Source: Marisa cornuarietis
Taxonomy: Eukaryota; Mollusca; Gastropoda; Architaenioglossa; Ampullariidae
DNA: 64,000 bases
Reading direction: 5' to 3'
Assembly: GCA_004794655.1 (NCBI GenBank)
Contig: SMMW01000627.1
Span: 1,983,501-2,047,500 of the forward strand
Positions 36,241 through 47,305 of this stretch are shown here, piece by piece; within the stretch, counting starts at the first letter, position 1, and every line of letters begins with the position of its first letter. The notes under the pieces were generated by a model. The model was not told the origin of the DNA. It did not search any database and saw only the letters and a program-made list of their open reading frames with translations. The position numbers and the translations under genes are program-made.

Positions 36241-36589
36241 TCCAATTGCTACCTAGCGAGTACACGATGGACAGGGGGGTCACTCTCACTTACTACTGTC
36301 CACTGCACCTCCCTCCCGCAGTGACCAGTCAATAGGAGCATCCTCACCCTTTCTGAAAACTTCGAGACAACAAAATAAAATGTAGTTTGGATCAAGAGCA
36401 CTGATGTCCTTATCACAGAAAAGATGTTTTGTCAAAAGCGACGCAAACGAGAAATCCCTTTCTTTCCCTTTTTAACGGCTGCGTTGTTTGTCTCGCGTGT
36501 TGTTTTTCCTTTCTTTTTTTTCTTCTTTCCTGATCAGGACCGCTGTGTTGAAGAAGTTTTTGTAATACTTACTAGCTTCCCGGAATCAG
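36241..36589. other. No gene seen
   Basis: Unique-looking, with a pyrimidine-rich T tract near 36510-36530. Confidence 0.35.
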
Positions 36590-37145
36590 TCCAGCATTAC
36601 AGGGTGACCAGGCACACCCAAAACACGGGAAGAGGCCTCTGAGTAAGAAGGCCACTTTCCCAATCTGGGTGCTGGCGAGTGAAGGTCCATCTCGAGAAGA
36701 CATTAAGTCCTGTCAGAACAGACTGCGGTATTGTGTGGACCAAGTCTTCCTGGCTCCTATCATCGTATTTATGTGAGTCCAGTGAACCGTGGAATATGAA
36801 TTTCGTGCTCGGATAGACCAAGCTGGGTGTGAGCCCAGTGAACTGTGGATTATATGTTTATGTACGCGACTGGTTTGTGAAATATTGACTGGCATCCTAG
36901 TAAAGAAAATGAGTTGCGGATGCGGTCTTTCGACAACCACAGAGAGATAAGATGTAAAGTTACAAGTCGGACCTAGGTGTAAATAATTGATGTATATATA
37001 TATATATTTTGCATATCTCCGTTTAATTAAAAATTTTTGTTTTTACAAATATATATTTTTATTGATTCGGTGGAGGCGTCTGTTTTGAATGTTGATGAGG
37101 TGGTAAATGTTAGAATGTTATCCAATTGCGCACAGTCGAGACTAC
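36590..37145 (+). repeat. Dispersed repeat R3, copy A (uninterrupted)
   Basis: Aligns with 55375-56200 apart from the SINE inserted there. Shared landmarks: AGGGTGACCAGGCACACC/AGGATGACCAGGGACACC, CCTCTGAGTA.GAA, GCGAGTG.AAG, TCTCGAGAAGAC/TCTCGAGGAGAC, AAGTTACAAGT.GGACCT, a (TA)n stretch, TATTGATT..G.GGA.GCG, CTGTTTTGAATGT and TTATCC.ATTGCG. Confidence 0.78.
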
Positions 37146-38060
37146 ACTTGCCGGTCCTTGAGTGAGTATAAGGCGTGCATATGTATGTGTGCGTGAGTGT
37201 GTGTGCACACATTTATGTGCATGCGAATGTTCGCAAATGAGAGTTGTCTCCCTCCGGTGGTTATTGATTGTGATGGTGACCTGCGAGGTGTAAGCTCGGC
37301 TTTGCCGTCGCGTCTGCGACAGATTTCATCGCCATTTGGATGTCTTGCTTCCACTTCTCCCGAAGCTCCTCGTGTCAGACGCCTGCTATTATCCTATCAT
37401 ATTTCTTGCCGATCTCAACATGGTCTTCGTTCCTATAATTCAAGACATTTCCTGACTGCTTAAAAGCACACATACCCAGAGAATTAGGTTTGGACTCTTA
37501 TTAACTGGTTGGCCGCAATGTTTAGAGAGGACCAGTGAGTCACTGTCTCAGTCACTTCCTGCTGTAATCACAGGACAAAGAGACGACCCGGGGTGGCACG
37601 TGCCTCGTAAAATGAGATCGCCTTGCTATGGGATTCGTTTGAGTGTTGCGTTTACTGCAAAGCCCCAACTTAGCTTCTTGAATGACCGTTACAACATTCA
37701 CCACCGGCGTCCCTTCCAGTGATTAATTAACGCAACGACGCAAACTGAAGCGGATTGTAAGGAGACTAGTCATTATATAATCGCATACTTACCTACTTTT
37801 ACTGCCAGGAAAGTAAGAACAGGAAATTAACTCGGGAAAATGATTATTGGGAGCCTTCTTGATGTCTTTTATCTTTTTTCTTAAGCATGTTTTGATAATC
37901 ATTGATTTATATTTGTTAACACCTTTTATTTTTTTAAGCAAAATCATAAAGAAATAGCGATTTTTTCCATCCTCTTGATTTCAAAAGTAAACCTACAATA
38001 AAAATAAGCAAAAAGCAAAAGGAAGTGAACACATTTGCTGTGGTATGCACATATTACTTA
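37146..38060. other. No supported gene
   Basis: Nothing coding supported. The 37197-37463 open frame has no recognisable domain. Confidence 0.35.
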
Positions 38061-39190
<1,130 letters not shown>

Positions 39191-40081
39191 TCTCTGTGAA
39201 GGACTAAAAGGGGCATTAAATTATGTCTCAATCACACAAAGTTCTTGTATAAGCCCTTGGGTCAGGGCTAAGCCTGGTCGTCTATACATCACTTGCACAA
39301 CTTGACGTTTCTGATGGAGGTCAGGACTGCACCTTAGTGTCTTTCAGGAAAAAAATTCACTAACTTAGCAATATTCAGTAAGTCCGTATGGCATTCAGGT
39401 CAGGGGAGGCGAGGATGGAAGGCACACTGCTGCTCAGTGGCAGGTGAGAGCCACACTGTCGCCTTAACTTTGGTGATGAGGAGAGAGAGAGAAAGAACTT
39501 CACACAGCGACCTCGTCAATTATCTCTCGGTTTTTCTTTTTTTCATTTTTAATCGGCTTCTCAAACGCCGGTGTTCATTATGTTAAACATCCTTTACGAC
39601 AATTAGCGCGACAAGGACAGAATTTACAACTCACTACCATCATTCGCTCCATCCTAGTTTTATTCTCATATCGCGGCACACGCGTCCGTCAATATTTACC
39701 TGGGGAATCAGAGGGGCTTTCTCCTAAACAAGTGAATGTCTATATATAAATATATAAACAAATACCATTACACTGAGGAAATTATAGTGGATTTCTCGCG
39801 TATATATATATATATCTCAAGGCTGTAATAGTGGCTCTCTCGCAAACAAGTATACAGTTTTAAGACAGAAGCAGAAAATAACAACACTGAATAAAGTCAA
39901 GAAGGCCATGCTGTGTTTTCTGACAGCAATTATTTACATCCCCAGTCTTTTTAGCAGTCACTTTTTTCCTGTACTAGCTACGTTTTTTGTTTTAATAAAC
40001 TGAAGAGTTTTGTCAGTATCAGGTGGCCAGGTTATTCTTTTAGTGTTCTCTCTTGTACATGTTACTAGTGATAATTAATTA
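39191..40081. other. No gene seen
   Basis: AT-rich, with a GA patch at 39480-39493 and (TA)n near 39801-39815. No coding signal. Confidence 0.4.
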
Positions 40082-40410
40082 GACCACTTGTTTTTACTAG
40101 TGAATCGTAGACCACTTATTTTCGCAGGTATATAGCCGACAATTTGTTTATCCTAGTGTATCGTAGATCCCTTGTTTCTGCTAGTGTGTTTCAGACCGAT
40201 TGTTTTGATTAGTGTATAGTAAGTGGACAACTTGGTTTTCTAATGTATCGTGCGCCACTTGTATTTGAAATTGTATACTAGACCACTCGCTTTACTTATG
40301 TATTGTAGACCACTTGTTTTCAATAATTTGTTGTAGACTTGGGTTTTTTTTAGTGTATCGTAGACTTGTTTTCCTAGTGTGCCGTAGACCCTTTATTTTT
40401 AACCAATGTT
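40082..40410. repeat. Old 28-bp minisatellite, about 12 diverged units
   Basis: Units of the form GACCACTTGTTTT plus CTAGTGTATCGTA can be followed as about a dozen consecutive copies of 24-32 bp, each starting GACC, GACA or GACT. Copies differ at many positions, so the array is ancient compared with those at 25 kb and 54 kb. Confidence 0.85.
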
Positions 40411-41065
40411 TTTTAGTTGACAGAGTTGTTCCCTATAATGAGCTGACATAAAACATAGATATGTGTCACTGTCAGATGGATTTTTTTCCCCACAGAACTC
40501 GTTAACAAGTCGTTTTCCTCCCTTGTAAGCAGCCGAAAGCTCTAATTATTTTTCTAACCAAAAGATGTGCTTCTAGTCAAAGCTTTCTTTTTTTGTTGAA
40601 GAGGGTCTTCGCGTGGGGCAAACTGCAAATAAAGAGAACATAAATCTTAATAATGAACTTCTTGTTCTTTGAGCTCTGTTTAAATACTCATTACAATGCA
40701 ACTGTTGTTAAGATTCATTTTAAGTGGTTCAGGATGTACTTTCATCTAGATCATGAAGGAAAAATAGGTCAGATGCACATATACTGTTATACACTAAGAG
40801 GATGCTAGAATGATCAGAGTTTGTGGTTCTTTCAGTTGACTAGCATCTAGTACTGTGCCATGAGTCCGAGTCCTAAACTTCTTCACGGTGCACCGCGATG
40901 CCGCCTTTTATTTTAAAACACGGATTCCGAATTTTTTTCACTTTCACGAATTTGATTTTAATTCTGCGTGTATCTTCGCATTTATTTATTTATTTTATTT
41001 ATTGTTTGAGTTGAGTTAATAGCTGAGACATACGTTAACTAAAAAGTGATCTTTTAGCTAGCATA

Positions 41066-41067
<2 letters not shown>
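40411..41067. other. No gene seen
   Basis: AT-rich with a TTTA-rich patch at about 40980-41003. Confidence 0.4.
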
Positions 41068-41161
<94 letters not shown>

Positions 41162-41163
41162 AA
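41068..41163. repeat. (GAT)n trinucleotide microsatellite
   Basis: About 32 perfect units. No LINE sequence was recognised next to it, in contrast to the array at 38061. Confidence 0.97.
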
Positions 41164-42359
41164 GATTCAAGTGACAATGATGTTCGTACAAAGGTCAGCA
41201 TATGGTCCACAAACATTTTGCCTCCACAAAGACACTTCACTCGTTCACATCGCAATATCTAAAACCTCCTCCACATCAAGCAGAGCAACTCCATTAGCAG
41301 AGGATCGTCAGCTGCGGTCAACAGGCTTAAACCTATTTTAAATGATTCTGCAAAGACATTTGAAAAAAGACATTTTTATTATTTCAGTTGACGAGAGGAA
41401 ACTAAGACTAATCAGCGCCACATCGAGGGCCTGTGTGCTCAAAGATAGGAAAAGGTCAACGAAAGCGACCCGGTGCTTGTCTCTCGAAAGGGATGGCATG
41501 TACCACAAGATCGCGAAAACTTTCCTTGTTACAGCAGCACACACGATTTTTCCACCAGATAACAAGAAATAATTCGGCCATTGCAATAATTTTAATGCAC
41601 GTGGCTTTGTGTTTCAATAAGCAGGATGATACTGTACAACATCCAACTTTCTCAGCTTAAACCTGTCGTTTTTGGTGATGTTTGGATCGATATGTCTTCA
41701 GAACCGAAGGAATCCACCTCAGTAAGCCGATTGTTTGGAATAAGCATCATTAATTTAACAAATTCTTCTTTTTCTCTATAGAGATGTTATAAATAATGCA
41801 CTGCTCAAAACATGTAGTTACATAATTTATCAAGATGTTTGTCAATATGCTTAAAGCTTAAAATGCAAGAAGAACAAGGTATGTCTTTGAAATATTATTG
41901 TTCCAACATTCCATGTTAAGCAAAGATGCCTTCTCAAAACTAGAACAATTATAAATACGATTTTACAAACGCAGTACAAAGCAAAATGTGAAGAAAACAA
42001 TAACAGTTAACATAGTTCTTTTACATTTCTAGCTGAAAAATCCAGGCACTTCTTAAACATTTTCAAGAGAATTTTTTTTGTAAAGATATCGTATATTGTG
42101 AACTGCTGCTGTTATTCTTCGCTGGAGTAAATTTACTGATCCTCGTAAATGTGTGCGCTGTCGTTATCGAGGATCGTGTCTGACGCTGTTAAGGACTAAG
42201 AATCATAAGTTTGAAAATATGAGAGTTTGCAACAAAAACAAGTGACATTTGACTTCCATGTCTTCGTCTAGATGAAATAGCTGAAACGGTTTTCAGTTTC
42301 TCACTAGTTTGGTATTTCAGCTGGCACCAGCATGAAAATCAAAATAATGTGCTTGTCTG
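41164..42359. other. No supported gene
   Basis: Three short open frames at 41338-41660 overlap on both strands without recognisable domains. Confidence 0.35.
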
Positions 42360-42462
42360 ATTTTGCCGAGCACCTGCCAGGATTAGTAATGAGATCGTGG
42401 AATGAGCTATCGTCCTCGCGACAGAAGAGTATTTTCCGCTGAATATATCTTTGTGGAGATAC
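42360..42462 (+). repeat. Dispersed repeat R4, copy A
   Basis: GCCAGGATTAGTAATG, GAGCTATCGTCCT and GCTGAATATATCT.TGTGGAGATA align with 59345-59445 in the same order and orientation. Class unknown. Confidence 0.55.
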
Positions 42463-43779
42463 AAAGTCTTTGTGTAATCAATGCTACTGCGAGCTATTAG
42501 GGTGGCCATTCAAACAATATTTGTTCTTATAGTCATTTTGGTTTTATTTCCTAGTTATCACCATTTTAACGTTTCTCACTTCAAAAATAAGGTCGTTAAT
42601 GACAGTAAACACCGTTCTTAATCGGGCAAAGCGCATAAACATTGAGTCTCTGAAGTACCCCCTAAATCTCATTTTACTGGCAAATAAATTGTCAAAGAAG
42701 TCTGTAAAGTATGTTGACGAAAGTTTCAACGTCTCGAACTTTCGCCCCCAAAATATTGGTTTCTTCTAACCTTCAAGGCCACTTTGATAAGTTTGGTCAA
42801 ATGTTCGAGGATTAACAAAAGCCTTTAAAAAAAGGCCTTATCCTGTTGCCAGTAATGTGATTAAACACAGCCAGCTTTAGGGGAGAAGCTTTCCATACGG
42901 AAAATATTTGCGGGGTTTTAAAATGGAATCAATGAACTGTTTTCTGCAAAGTCACATCACCTCTTAAGTTTGTTTCACTCACAGGAAGCAATGTGAGGTA
43001 GAGATTTTTGGAGCAATCTTTAATAAGTTGAAAAAGAAGGCGTCTTGGGATCTGCTAATCATTTCCGACAAAAACAAACAAACGAAAAACAGTGCACACA
43101 TTTTTTTCTCGTTAGCTGCGAAGATCGTTCTTGTAATCGTCGAACGAAGTCCGTGCTATTCCATTGAGATTTGCGCTTCTTACGCAGATAAAATCTTTCC
43201 AAGGAATGTCTGGCACTGATGTTCGTAGTCCTTCTTCGTAAAAGTCCTATGAGCAGTACATTATTTGGAGTTCTCTATAGGTATGTATTGTTTGTCGGAC
43301 TCGAAAGGAAACTAGGCTTCAAGCACACGCCACAGGCAAGCCGCTTACGAGATGGAATGGAAATACTTTTTTTTTTTGCTTTAACAGAGCAAGAGTTTGG
43401 CTGACGGACTCTTATTTCAACTGACTATATTTTATTAGGAAAAAGGAAGAAGGCTAAAACAAGGGGAGATTAAATTATATCATTAGATTGGACATAACAA
43501 GCATGAGCACGCAGTAGAAACCCCAACTGCATTGTCGCCTAAACCCAGATGGATGAGCGAAAATTTCTTTAATTTTATTTGTGCTGGCAGTGAATAAAAG
43601 CAAGTATTATGAATATAAAAACACATAATTTCCTGCGAGCAGTAGCGCAAGAGGACATTTTAAATTCAGCAGAATTCTGCGACGAAAACAGAAGAAATAT
43701 TATATATAGTAAACGTGCGTTGATACCAAGGTTTATCCTACTTAAGCATGCGTGTATCGTATTTAAAACAGCTGCTATC
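42463..43779. other. No supported gene
   Basis: AT-rich, with scattered short open frames. Confidence 0.35.
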
Positions 43780-44035
43780 CAGGTACACAAGTTTATCATC
43801 GGTAAAAATATGTTTCTATGTAAACATGGACGTAGTGTGCGTAAACACGTTTATCATGAAGTCATTTCTCATTTGTCAACGCTTGAATAAAATCATGTTC
43901 AAGATAAGTAAACGTGTGTATCAAATGTAAGCACGTTAACACGAGAAACGAGTGTCACGGGTGAAAATGTCCGACGTGAAAAAAAAAACATAAATGCTTT
44001 GTTTGTAAACACGTGTTTATCGTGAGTTCACACAC
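43780..44035. repeat. Degenerate forkhead/E-box-like motif array
   Basis: GTAAACACG and GTTTATC motifs recur: TATGTAAACATGG (about 43818-43830), GCGTAAACACGTTTATCATG (43840-43859), GTAAACGTGTGTATC (about 43908-43922) and the perfect 14-bp palindrome TAAACACGTGTTTA (44006-44019), whose centre is a CACGTG E-box. GTAAACA is the forkhead core. It may be an old minisatellite or a regulatory cluster; it lies about 1.1 kb upstream of the GPCR start codon. Confidence 0.4.
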
Positions 44036-44427
44036 AATAAACATCCAGGCACCGAAACCCGCCTTTTAAGCACCGTTTTTGTGCCCCACGGTTTAACTAA
44101 GTACGTCATTTTCTGATGGATAAAGAGATTTGATAGCACGTATGCCATCGGAAAAAAAACAGTTAAGATAGCTGGAAGATATATAGTTTATATATATATA
44201 TATGTTCGAGTGCTTAACCTTTCGTCTAATCGTTTTCGCAAAATGCAGGTTTTTCTTACGTTAACTGTGATATTATGTTTCAGGACACGGCATTCTAACC
44301 ACCTAACGACATTTGCGATGAAGACATCAGTGGAGAATACAACTTTGGGAAACTGTCGGCTAAGTGCTAGTTTCCGTTAATACCATAAAAGGATAAGCTG
44401 ATCGCTTCGCTGGTTCCAGACTAAGAA

Positions 44428-44457
44428 ATGCAAATCATAGAACCAGTCGTGACGTCA
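44428..44457 (+). promoter_or_regulatory. POU octamer plus CRE upstream of the GPCR
   Basis: ATGCAAAT (44428-44435) is a perfect octamer and TGACGTCA (44450-44457) a perfect CRE, 14 bp apart. About 75 bp further on is a CCAAT (44529-44533). The group sits 635-665 bp before the GPCR start codon, a reasonable place for a promoter, but no transcription start is visible. Confidence 0.35.
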
Positions 44458-45092
44458 GCTCCCCCCTCCATTCTCTCATCCAGGGGCCCGTGCTCCCCTT
44501 CCTCCGTTATTCGCAACAATCGGGTAGCCAATAAAAAGATTGAAGTCGCGTGCTTTCCATTCGGACTGGTCGTCTCCAGGATTTAATCAAGCCTTGCCAG
44601 CCTCGACGAACCCTCGACAGCACACGCGAATGGTAACCAAGGTACTCAGCTGGCTTCGTGCTGTAATGCTGGAATCAGAAATAGCGCTTCACAGCCCTGA
44701 AACTATTGCTTCTCTATTCAAAGTGACGTGTGCTAGGACAGTCTGAACAGTTATTCCATCTTTGCAAGGTTTCTTGCATGAATGCCGCTTCTGAATTTGA
44801 CTGATGAAGAACTGTGCCAGCTGTCAGGAAGTAACTTTAACAAAACGCCAAATTTAAGTTTGACTATTGTTAGTAATCTTTACGTTGGAAGCTGAATGGA
44901 AACATAAATCAATGCCCTGTAGAGTGGAATTCTGAAATATACAACCAACACGAACATTTAGACATTTTTAGAGACCTAATCAACTTGAGTTGAAATTATA
45001 GGATTCAAAGATAACATAGCACGTGGACCATAATCGTCAGTAATAAACATATTTCTGCGGTGTCACATAATTACCTTGGAATAAAGAGCCTG

Positions 45093-46226
45093 ATGGAATA
45101 CCTCAGTAACTTGACGGACCCCATGACTCAGTTTGGATCGGGGTCGCAGAACAGCACGGACCAGCCCGAGGATGAAGAGATCTTGTCTCTGAACGACTTT
45201 CTGAGGAGGCTGCAGGTGTGCCTGGTACCGGTTCTCTTCGTCTTCGGGCTGGTGGGTAACCTGCTGGCGGCTGGCTGCTTCCTGAGCGAGCCTCTGAGAT
45301 CCACATCGTGTTGCCTGTACATGGCGGGCAAGTGCACCTCCGACACCGGCTTCCTGGTACCGCTGTTCATGATGTGGTTGCTGCGGGTGGGCGTGGACGT
45401 GGTGAACGTGGGCGGAGCCTGCCAGCTGACCGTCTTCCTCAGCTACGTGTGCGGCTTCATGTCGGTGTGGTTCGTCGTGCCTATAACCTTCGAGAATTAC
45501 ATCCGTCTGTGCCGCCCGCAGTCGACACGCGCCTACTGCACGACCCGCGTGGCAGTCGCTGTCATCATTGCTGTCGTTCTTGCCGCCCTCGTCGGCTATA
45601 GCTTTCCTCTTTGGACGACCGGCGTGCTGCAAGGCCGGGAGGACGAGGAACCCCTCTGCATGTCCTTACTGAAGTTCAAGGACGTTCTCATCGTCATGAC
45701 CTTCGTGGACACGGTGATCACCTTGGTGTTGCCTTCCTTGATCATTATCCCCTTGGTGATGGCCAGTCTCTTCGCCACGCTGCAGGCCATGAAGCGGAAG
45801 AAGAGGATCCGCGAGTCCCTCATCATACAGAACCAACGACACGTCTTGAAGAACTCTCTGGAGCTGCAGGTGGCCAAGTTCCTTCTCACCGTCTCCCTGA
45901 CTTTCGTTATTTTGCACAGTCCGGGTCACCTGCTCCGGCTCAAGATGCTGGTGGACCAGTACCTGCTGCACAAACCCTTGGCGTACCGTGATATTATGCT
46001 GCAAAGGCTGTTCGAGTACATCTACTACTTCAACTTCTGCGGCAACCTCGTCATCTTCCTAGCCTCGGGAGCGAACTTTCGGTCGAAGTTTGCGTCCATG
46101 TACTGCCAGAGGACGCGCTGTGTGTCCAGGTCTTACACAGACGAGTACAGTTTGTCGCTGGGCCGATCAAGAAATGTGTCAGAGAACCATTGCTGTGACT
46201 CCGAGAATCACCTCGAACGGCCCTAA
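45093..46226 (+). CDS. Intronless rhodopsin-like (class A) GPCR, neuropeptide-receptor type
   Basis: A seven-helix G-protein-coupled receptor of the plasma membrane, 377 residues in one exon. ATG at 45093 is chosen because the longer frame begins with GTG and an in-frame stop lies at 45012; the next Met is residue 11. N-glycosylation sites NLT (6) and NST (20) fall in the extracellular tail. Approximate helices: TM1 41-64 (N56 in GLVGN), TM2 73-97 (D84), TM3 110-139, TM4 153-174, TM5 197-230, TM6 261-285 (P277), TM7 305-327. C110 and C189 are placed for the conserved disulphide. Basic QAMKRKKRIR begins the third inner loop. Oddities: DRY is E134-N135-Y136, CWxP is LHSP, and NPxxY is NLVIF. 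The pattern resembles protostome peptide receptors of the FMRFamide/myosuppressin-like sort; the ligand is unknown. Confidence 0.9.
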   Translation: MEYLSNLTDPMTQFGSGSQNSTDQPEDEEILSLNDFLRRLQVCLVPVLFVFGLVGNLLAAGCFLSEPLRSTSCCLYMAGKCTSDTGFLVPLFMMWLLRVGVDVVNVGGACQLTVFLSYVCGFMSVWFVVPITFENYIRLCRPQSTRAYCTTRVAVAVIIAVVLAALVGYSFPLWTTGVLQGREDEEPLCMSLLKFKDVLIVMTFVDTVITLVLPSLIIIPLVMASLFATLQAMKRKKRIRESLIIQNQRHVLKNSLELQVAKFLLTVSLTFVILHSPGHLLRLKMLVDQYLLHKPLAYRDIMLQRLFEYIYYFNFCGNLVIFLASGANFRSKFASMYCQRTRCVSRSYTDEYSLSLGRSRNVSENHCCDSENHLERP

Positions 46227-46424
46227 TCTCAGCTTGTGAACTGGAAAGGCGCAGTTATGTCATTTTACTGCTTTTTAAAATTTTAAGTTCTACAGGAAAG
46301 CTACACGTTTTCTCGAATTACAATGTTGCAGTCAGTTCGGGATAATATTTTTTACGAATAACAGTCAGTAATACGACTTCAATTTAGAAGGAAAGGCTTA
46401 CAAATTTTAAAAAGAGGTTAGATC

Positions 46425-46605
46425 GTGACGTCACAAATGCCCACCGCTAGGTCTAATTATCCCAGCTCTCCCATTGGCTGTCGCCTTGACAATGTATTCG
46501 TATCCTTCCACATTCCCATACGTTTTTACCTGGAGTGTATGACGACGTCTGTAGGCACATTTCTCGAGAACAGCAGAAATGTTATCTTGCACTGAGCTCG
46601 GCCCA
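46425..46605 (+). repeat. Dispersed repeat with GTGACGTCAC core, copy 3
   Basis: GTGACGTCAC at 46425-46434, then about 100 bp not shared with copy 1, then GACGTCTGTAGGCACATTTC, TCGAGAACAG and TTATCTTGCACTGAGCT, which match copy 1 at 15505-15573. It lies 200 bp beyond the GPCR stop codon. Confidence 0.6.
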
Positions 46606-46740
46606 ATCTTTTAAAAAGTTTTAGCACTCTAGTAGAGCTTTAATTTGCTCACGATTAAGGTGGGTATACCTTTGAGTACAAGCTCATCTTATAGAAATGG
46701 TTTTAATTGATTTGCTGCACCCATGCGTGCTTTATTAGGT

Positions 46741-46882
46741 AAAGATGAGTTGTAGCAGTAGTAGGTAATGATCAGAGTTAAGCTGAGTTAATTGACATTG
46801 ACATGACAGAAGAATGATGTCAGCAAGAGAGCAGAGGTGGAAAGATGGAAGCAAGATCAGAATAAAGAGCCTTGTTACTACA
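46741..46882 (+). mobile_element. 5' LTR remnant of a Ty3/gypsy element
   Basis: Shares GTAGTAGGT.ATCATCA-type sequence, ACAGAAGAATGA.GTCAGC, GAGAGCAGA, GAAAGATGGAAGCAAGATCA and GAATAAA with 50128-50251. It ends in ACTACA, directly followed by TGGTGTCAGAAAT (46883), a plausible primer-binding site. The LTR start was not located. Confidence 0.75.
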
Positions 46883-47305
46883 TGGTGTCAGAAATATGGA
46901 TCGACTAAACCCACCGGAACCATTGCATCTACAAGCAAATGTTGCAGACAAACAATCGTTTTAAGCAAGCTATTCAAATCTACCAAGCAGCAAGTGGCCT
47001 AGAAACTAAAAACAAAAGGCACAGAGCACGACACTGCTTCCATTGATGGACCAGAAGCAATAGACACAAACAATAGGTTCCTATGGCCAGCAGATTAATA
47101 CAAGGAACACTGCGATGCAGCAAATGACTTTCATAATGTCGATTGCATTCTCAGTAAATTTGAACAATACTGTGCATCAAGAAATCGAAATGAAGGTGAA
47201 AGATTTGATACTTTTTCTAATATTCTTGAAAATTAAAGCAAGAATGCTAATTTGGAATACTGAAAGACTCACTGATTAAGGAGAGAACTGTGGGAGGCAT
47301 CAGGA

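Noticed and set aside
45060..45092. Longer GPCR start at a GTG codon
   Set aside because: Animal nuclear genes start at ATG; the first in-frame ATG is at 45093.
45063..46004. Antisense open frames across the GPCR
   Set aside because: Shadows of the GC-rich receptor gene in other frames, without domain content.
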